From contig NC_088879.1 of assembly GCF_032884065.1 (NCBI RefSeq), positions 16,870,489 to 16,934,488 of the forward strand: 64,000 nt of DNA. Direction: 5' to 3'. Position numbers and translations under genes: made by a program. This stretch comes from Artemia franciscana (Eukaryota; Arthropoda; Branchiopoda; Anostraca; Artemiidae). The notes below the pieces were generated by a model, which had not been told where the DNA came from, made no database searches, and saw only the letters and a program-made list of their open reading frames with translations. This document shows positions 60,701 to 64,000 of this stretch, one piece after another (positions within the stretch are counted from its first letter, which is position 1; each line of letters opens with the position of its first letter).

Positions 60701-61213
60701 GATGCGAAAGAGAGGACAGAGGCACAACTGGGTTCTGAATTCGTTTCTCTTTTGCACTCAAGAAGAATGCATTTCGCTATATACTTTCTTCTGAATTTTT
60801 ATTGTTTCGCTTTCTTCAGTTTTGTCAATTGAAGCCAAAAAAGGAAAAAGTGCCCAAATTTAAATCATTTTAACTTATCAAGCTAGCCGTGGAATTTCAA
60901 TATGTTTCGGATTATGTCGCTTTCAATCAATTTGATTACTAGTGTAGAAATCTCAATTGGACATTTAGTTTTTATTATTATTTTGTATTTTTACAGAATC
61001 CAGCTGTAAAAAAAAGTTGTATCTATAGTGTCGGCTAAACATATAACTGACATAAATACTTAAAAAATTGCTGTCTGTTGCTGTAAAATACTGTCTGTTC
61101 TTTTCAGGCCAACAATGATCAAGTATTGTATTAATAACATCCGTGACCTGGTTGGTCCTCGAGTGAATTTGGAGATGGTTCACGAAAACCCTATTTGCCG
61201 AATTGACAAGTAA
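43378..61213 (+). CDS. FARSA: FARSA, cytosolic phenylalanine--tRNA ligase alpha subunit (coding span, 9 exons)
   Basis: The joined exons (43378-43515, 44567-44704, 46639-46862, 48476-48697, 50281-50396, 53119-53300, 57148-57289, 58020-58242, 61108-61213) give 1,491 nt, or 496 residues plus stop; human FARSA is about 508. The enzyme is the catalytic subunit of the alpha2-beta2 synthetase, which charges tRNA-Phe with phenylalanine using ATP in the cytosol. The N-terminal 90 residues form winged-helix-like tRNA-contact modules. The class II catalytic core follows: motif 1 around residues 222-246 ([16 protein letters not shown]), motif 2 around 350-375 ([11 protein letters not shown], then EFHQIEG) and motif 3 around 453-464 ([11 protein letters not shown]). 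All splice sites are GT-AG with correct phases. The ATG at 43378 lies 15 nt after an acceptor-like ttactgttttag, so a non-coding first exon probably lies upstream. No frameshift or missing catalytic residue was seen. Introns 5, 6 and 8 carry LINE fragments. Confidence 0.97.
44567..44704 (+). CDS. FARSA: FARSA coding exon 2
   Basis: Encodes residues 47-92, including [20 protein letters not shown] and FRAIPPEG. The acceptor is ttggatag|GTT and the donor is CTTCTG|gtgagt, both phase 0. Confidence 0.96.
45936..46013. repeat. Poly(T) tract, 78 nt
   Basis: Uninterrupted T run at the edge of the dispersed repeat in FARSA intron 2. Could be the inverted poly(A) tail of a retroposed sequence lying to its left. 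Confidence 0.97.
46639..46862 (+). CDS. FARSA: FARSA coding exon 3
   Basis: Encodes residues 93-166 plus two bases of Val167. It includes [11 protein letters not shown] and the Lys/Arg-rich linker ending in YKKRKLVRE. The acceptor is tttttttag|GAA and the donor is GAGGT|gtaagt. Confidence 0.95.
46921..47072. repeat. 80-bp tandem duplication in FARSA intron 3
   Basis: The block beginning agatattagcaaatattttg at 46921 is repeated at 47001 almost identically. It starts 58 bp after the exon 3 donor. Confidence 0.95.
48476..48697 (+). CDS. FARSA: FARSA coding exon 4
   Basis: Encodes residues 168-240, including [20 protein letters not shown] and the motif 1 helix ([20 protein letters not shown]). 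The acceptor is cttttcag|ACT and the donor is ATGGG|gtgagt. Confidence 0.97.
50038..50152. repeat. Tandem duplication, about 68-bp unit, FARSA intron 4
   Basis: Two units share caccgggggaca.tcccctc and ataattggaccagaaagaca. Lies about 130 bp before exon 5. Confidence 0.92.
50281..50396 (+). CDS. FARSA: FARSA coding exon 5
   Basis: Encodes residues 242-279 with the invariant core segment [20 protein letters not shown]. The acceptor is atttcacag|GTT and the donor is TATCTG|gtatag. Confidence 0.97.
50397..51690. other. FARSA intron 5, first part
   Basis: Nothing recognised apart from short local repeats near 51310-51420 (tggctcttccataa twice; ataagataaac three times). Confidence 0.5.
51691..51901. 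repeat. (CT)n tract, about 210 bp, interrupted
   Basis: CT dinucleotides with two nearly identical interruptions (tttctcctctctctctcacc) about 64 bp apart. This implies an internal duplication within the tract. Confidence 0.97.
52090..52910 (-). mobile_element. LINE reverse transcriptase fragment in FARSA intron 5
   Basis: Minus strand, broken into three frames: [20 protein letters not shown], the motif-B-like [28 protein letters not shown] (motif C region, damaged), KKCQENA, then [19 protein letters not shown] and a C-terminal [11 protein letters not shown]. Family uncertain. Confidence 0.6.
53119..53300 (+). CDS. FARSA: FARSA coding exon 6
   Basis: Encodes residues 281-340 ([43 protein letters not shown]). 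LRTHTT is conserved among PheRS alpha proteins. The acceptor is ctttttag|AGC and the donor is GCCCAG|gtattt. Confidence 0.97.
53549..53619. repeat. (TA)n microsatellite, about 70 bp
   Basis: TA dinucleotides with one tg interruption, FARSA intron 6. Confidence 0.97.
53721..54068. mobile_element. 348-bp element with 41-bp terminal inverted repeats
   Basis: The left terminus (53721-53761) and right terminus (54028-54068) are inverted copies with two mismatches, beginning ggaaacat and ending atgtttcc. The interior contains ataattttggctttatattt and ggataaagtat, shared with the 34-kb and 42-kb palindromic elements. MITE-like; no transposase. Confidence 0.85.
54069..55480. other. FARSA intron 6, middle
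   Basis: No element identified with confidence. An open stretch at 54817-55005 ([18 protein letters not shown]) looks coding-like but matches no domain that I recognise. Confidence 0.4.
55490..56330 (+). mobile_element. RTE-type LINE 'B' copy 3, 3' fragment
   Basis: Begins at the LMDFTLR block (about 55495), then [69 protein letters not shown], and a damaged [10 protein letters not shown] (near 56065). Same order and wording as the copies at 8474 and 16740. Sense orientation in FARSA intron 6. Motif C itself is lost (LNARDK in its place). Confidence 0.82.
56760..57101 (+). mobile_element. LINE 3' end with (TTA)n tail
   Basis: The frame ending at 57075 reads [20 protein letters not shown], ending [13 protein letters not shown] and a stop. 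An (ATT)n tail follows at 57078-57101. The short frame with T-rich 3' part and trinucleotide tail fits the terminus of a non-LTR element. It finishes about 48 bp before the FARSA exon 7 acceptor dinucleotide. Confidence 0.6.
57148..57289 (+). CDS. FARSA: FARSA coding exon 7
   Basis: Encodes residues 341-387 with class II motif 2 ([31 protein letters not shown]). The acceptor is atttttcag|GAG. A LINE 3' end with a (TTA)n tail finishes only about 48 bp upstream. The donor is TTGG|gtaaat. Confidence 0.97.
57290..58019. other. FARSA intron 7
   Basis: T-rich intron with a 34-nt poly(T) at 57694-57727. No mobile element recognised. Confidence 0.6.
58020..58242 (+). CDS. FARSA: FARSA coding exon 8
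   Basis: Encodes residues 389-461: [20 protein letters not shown] (phenylalanine pocket), [20 protein letters not shown] and the first part of motif 3 (IAWGLSLE). The acceptor is taatttcag|GTG and the donor is GAAAG|gtttct. Confidence 0.97.
58243..59040. other. FARSA intron 8, first part
   Basis: At 58627 cagtggcggttttaggggga resembles the terminus of hAT-type non-autonomous elements. No opposite end found. Confidence 0.4.
59040..60420 (-). mobile_element. RTE-type LINE 'D' fragment in FARSA intron 8
   Basis: Minus strand: [17 protein letters not shown] (near 60400), a damaged block, [16 protein letters not shown] (motif A, near 60110), [37 protein letters not shown] (motif B, Gly-to-Glu in QGC), [13 protein letters not shown] (motif C intact, near 59835), GLKVNVK, and a decayed C-terminus to about 59040. 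Antisense to FARSA. Confidence 0.82.
60421..61107. other. FARSA intron 8, last part
   Basis: 60460-60620 in one frame ([20 protein letters not shown]) may be retroelement-derived, but no domain is identifiable. The rest is AT-rich and empty. Confidence 0.4.
61108..61213 (+). CDS. FARSA: FARSA coding exon 9 (terminal)
   Basis: Completes motif 3 (Arg462, then PTMIKY) and encodes the C-terminal segment [15 protein letters not shown] to the TAA stop at 61211. The acceptor is cttttcag|GCC. The C-terminus is about 12 residues shorter than the human protein. Confidence 0.96.
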
Positions 61214-61503
61214 TCACAGTTTTGGTTTTTGATGGTACTTGTATGTGCATGATTTTTTCATTTTTCAAATTCTGGTATTTGTGCTTGTATGATGTATGTT
61301 TAAAAAAGAGTTACCATTTCTAGTATTGTTTGAAATTCCCGTTAAATGGAAGTAATGCTTTAATGTTCTAGCTTCAACCCTTTGGTGGAGTCGTGTTTCA
61401 CTGTTGCGTTTCTGAGGCTATAAAGTTATATCCAAAAACTAACTCATTCAGTTACAATTCATTTCTCGAATTCTAGCTCGTTAAAAGAATTATAACAACT
61501 CCG

Positions 61504-61506
<3 letters not shown>
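61214..61506 (+). other. FARSA 3' flank / probable 3' UTR
   Basis: Follows the FARSA stop. No AATAAA before the poly(T) tract. The first AATAAA seen downstream is near 61832. Confidence 0.45.

Positions 61507-61581
<75 letters not shown>
61507..61581. repeat. Poly(T) tract, about 75 nt
   Basis: Uninterrupted T run about 290 bp past the FARSA stop. Confidence 0.97.
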
Positions 61582-61582
<1 letters not shown>

Positions 61583-61673
61583 AGAAACTAAAATGCACTA
61601 AAGTCCAGCTTGGCTTTGTTCGTCGAAATCCTACTAAGCAAAATGTAAATGGGATTTATATAATTGACAAATT

Positions 61674-61674
61674 T

Positions 61675-61770
<96 letters not shown>
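61674..61770. repeat. (TC)n microsatellite, about 97 bp
   Basis: Uninterrupted TC dinucleotides, 93 bp past the poly(T) tract. Confidence 0.97.
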
Positions 61771-61772
<2 letters not shown>

Positions 61773-62138
61773 TCTCACCTTCTTTATTTCTCTCTTTCGC
61801 TGTCTCTCTTTTGCTTTTACTAATTGTTATTAATAAAAATTTGTCAACGTGAATATAAAATAAACAGCTAAAACAAGCAAAAAAGTGATGAATAAAAACT
61901 ACATGCACAGTAAAAGCAGAGAAAAGGAAAATGAAACTTACATCTGAAAAACTATTTGAGTGGCTTTACAAAAATTCTGACCAACTCATAATAACAACAC
62001 ACTACGCAATCTCAATTAAGTTGTATCAATAATATTGCCAAGGTCTAACAGAATCAATAATATCCTGTTATTGAGTGGCTGGGGAGGCTCCTTTAGATAC
62101 GTAAGGATTACTTAAAGATTTTAGGGGTTCTTAGGCTA

Positions 62139-62141
<3 letters not shown>

Positions 62142-62235
<94 letters not shown>
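62142..62235. repeat. (TA)n microsatellite, about 94 bp
   Basis: Uninterrupted TA dinucleotides. Confidence 0.97.
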
Positions 62236-62237
<2 letters not shown>

Positions 62238-62489
62238 GAAAAGAGAAATCACCAATGCAACAGCACAAACATATTAAAAAAAAAGAAAAAAAAGACAGAA
62301 GGAGAAAAGGAAGACTGTTTTCCTACATTAGTAATTAATATAGATCAGCACTTGAATGAGGCCTTAACCCCACTCATCCAAACAATCACATAGGTCAAAC
62401 AGCATAGCCATACACAATCAACCATAAAGAATAATCCATTGACAGACAGTCGTGTCGTCAGTACGTATAAGTCGTCATTTACCAAACAG

Positions 62490-63735
62490 ATTATTTTTCA
62501 AAAAATCAGTATGGCTTTAGAAAGGGACATAGTACGCAGGACGCTATCCTGACAATGGTCCAATTTATTCACGAATGTCTTGATAAAAAAATGATTCCGG
62601 CCAGTATTTTTTTGGATCTTGAGAAGGCATTTCACACGATTTGTCACGAAATATTGTTGTTTAAATTAAGTCATGGCGGGATACGAGGACCAGCGCACGA
62701 TTTTATCCCATCGTTCCTAACAGGTCGATCCCAAGTAACAACTATCAATAAAACAGTTTCGGATCCATGCTTATTGCCCAATATTGGTGTTCCTCAGGAT
62801 TCAATTCTGGGACCACTGCTCTTCCTAATATACATAAATGACCTTCCATCAGCAACAGAAACCAACAGCCTGAATGTCCTTTTCGCCGATGATACCGGAT
62901 CAACACTTGCAGGGAAGTTGGAAGATGATGTCAAAGAGAAGCTGCAAATCGTGTTTTCCCAGCTGATTGTATGGCTAAAAGCTAATCTTTTGTCATTGAA
63001 TGCCGCCAAAACGAAATTCATCATTTATAGTAGACTTGGACACAAAGCAAAAGGAATTTCAACTATAATTGATCAGGCTACAGATATTCGAATTTAAAGG
63101 GTAACTTCACTCCGGTATCTTGGTATAACTATTGATGAAAATCTATCTTATAAAGAACATTGTAATAGATCACGCGTTAAAATCGCCCAAGGAGTTGGTG
63201 TAATGAGGAGGCTTCAGCATTTTTTTTTCCCTATGAAGTTCTACGACTCACTTATTTTGCCTTGGTGCATTCCCATCTTACGTATTGTCCCCTAATTTAT
63301 TTAGCAACTTTCAAATATCATATAAATCCAATACAGGCTCTTCGAATTTTGCAAAGATATTTACCGTCGCCTTCTTCCTATCCGAATAAATCTAAAACTG
63401 AAACTATATATTTATTAACTAATATTTAGCCTGTTTCAGAATTATTCACTCTTCATTCTTTTTTATTCAAGGTAAAATATAACCGCTCAGAACTGTCTTC
63501 GTACTTTCGTACGAGAAATTTTTCCCTGAGCAACCTGACCATGTTTATGAAACCCGTAATAAATGGAGAATGCAGCACCTGAAATTAACCACTGAGAGAT
63601 CACGGTTCTCGCCATATTTCTCGATCATGGCTTCATGGCATTTTTATCTACCATATATTGACCACAGTAAATCTCTCCCACATATTAAAAAGCAACTTCA
63701 TTCTATCCTTATAAATAAATTCAAGAATCAGTAAT
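62490..63735 (+). mobile_element. CR1/L2/Jockey-like LINE, RT to 3' end, 5'-truncated
   Basis: Reads QYGFRKGHSTQDAILTMVQF (62506 onward, one frameshift), motif A SIFLDLEKAFHTICHEILL (the usual AFD is AFH), motif B IGVPQDSILGPLLFLIYIND (PQG is PQD), motif C VLFADDTGS (intact, near 62880) and LKANLLSLNAAKTKFIIY. After a stop at 63096 the same frame continues (SLRYLGITIDENLSYKEHC) and then decays. It ends near 63735 in an A-rich tract. Relatively young compared with the other LINEs here. Confidence 0.85.
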
Positions 63736-64000
63736 AAAAAAAAAATCTTAAAGTGAATATTTGTTTGTTTGACATTGATAAGGTGGGTTCATTTTTTTTT
63801 TTTTTTTTTTTTTCAAATAAGTTGTCAGTCATCGGTCACCCTCGCTTGCACACTGTTTATGTTTTGTTTTTCGGATTGATATTTGCCGAGTGTCAGTTGT
63901 TTTGTGGGTGGGTTCCCGTCTAATGGTGAGTCGTGGATTTATTTGTATTTATTTTATGCATTTGTTTCTTTTTTCTGTCAAATAGGTGTGCTATATTGTT
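63736..64000. other. Window end, nothing recognised
   Basis: T-rich sequence with a 22-nt poly(T) at 63792-63813. No gene recognised. Confidence 0.5.

Noticed and set aside
61588-61908. Arg-Glu repeat open frame
   Set aside because: It is a translation of the (TC)n microsatellite downstream of FARSA.

Overview
This is animal nuclear DNA, AT-rich and full of transposons. It carries two spliced housekeeping genes, transcribed divergently, with 16.3 kb between their start codons. I reconstructed both exon by exon from conserved protein sequence and GT/AG splice sites. TMCO1, an ER membrane calcium-load channel and insertase-related protein, lies on the minus strand in 5 coding exons (27114 down to 5974) and gives a 182-residue protein. 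FARSA, the cytosolic phenylalanyl-tRNA synthetase alpha subunit, lies on the plus strand in 9 coding exons (43378 to 61213) and gives a 496-residue protein. In both genes every reading frame joins cleanly across every intron. The proteins, introns and repeats point to an invertebrate, most likely an arthropod. Some repeats (for example 23290-24300) remind me of brine shrimp (Artemia) sequence, but that is memory and not a search result.

Layout. 1-5970: TMCO1 3' flank, with a 148-bp tandem duplication, an internally deleted Helitron (3570-4058) and a 245-bp (TA)n tract. 5974-27114: TMCO1. Its 9.36-kb last intron holds a nest of elements: an RTE-type LINE on the plus strand (6720-8470, resuming at 13084) is split by a second RTE-type LINE on the minus strand (8474-13080). 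That second LINE is itself split by a 1.3-kb composite insert (11126-12447) containing a 442-bp palindrome, a tRNA-Lys-like sequence and a duplicated module. Intron 3 holds a second copy of the same LINE family (16740-18670), and intron 1 holds modular repeats. 27510-43120: intergenic, with several decayed LINEs, a tRNA-derived SINE with a 13-bp target duplication, a 0.39-kb palindrome and a 1.3-kb palindrome. 43378-61213: FARSA, whose introns hold LINE fragments, a third copy of the 8474-13080 family, a 348-bp element with 41-bp inverted ends, and long simple repeats. 61214-64000: 3' flank with poly(T), (TC)n and (TA)n tracts and a LINE reverse transcriptase of the CR1/L2/Jockey type.

The two genes do not form a pathway; they are neighbours. 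TMCO1 acts in the ER membrane and FARSA in cytosolic protein synthesis. I found no bacterial-style operon, CRISPR array or intact functional RNA gene. I found no clearly new biological system. The unusual content is the nested transposon architecture and the large palindromes.
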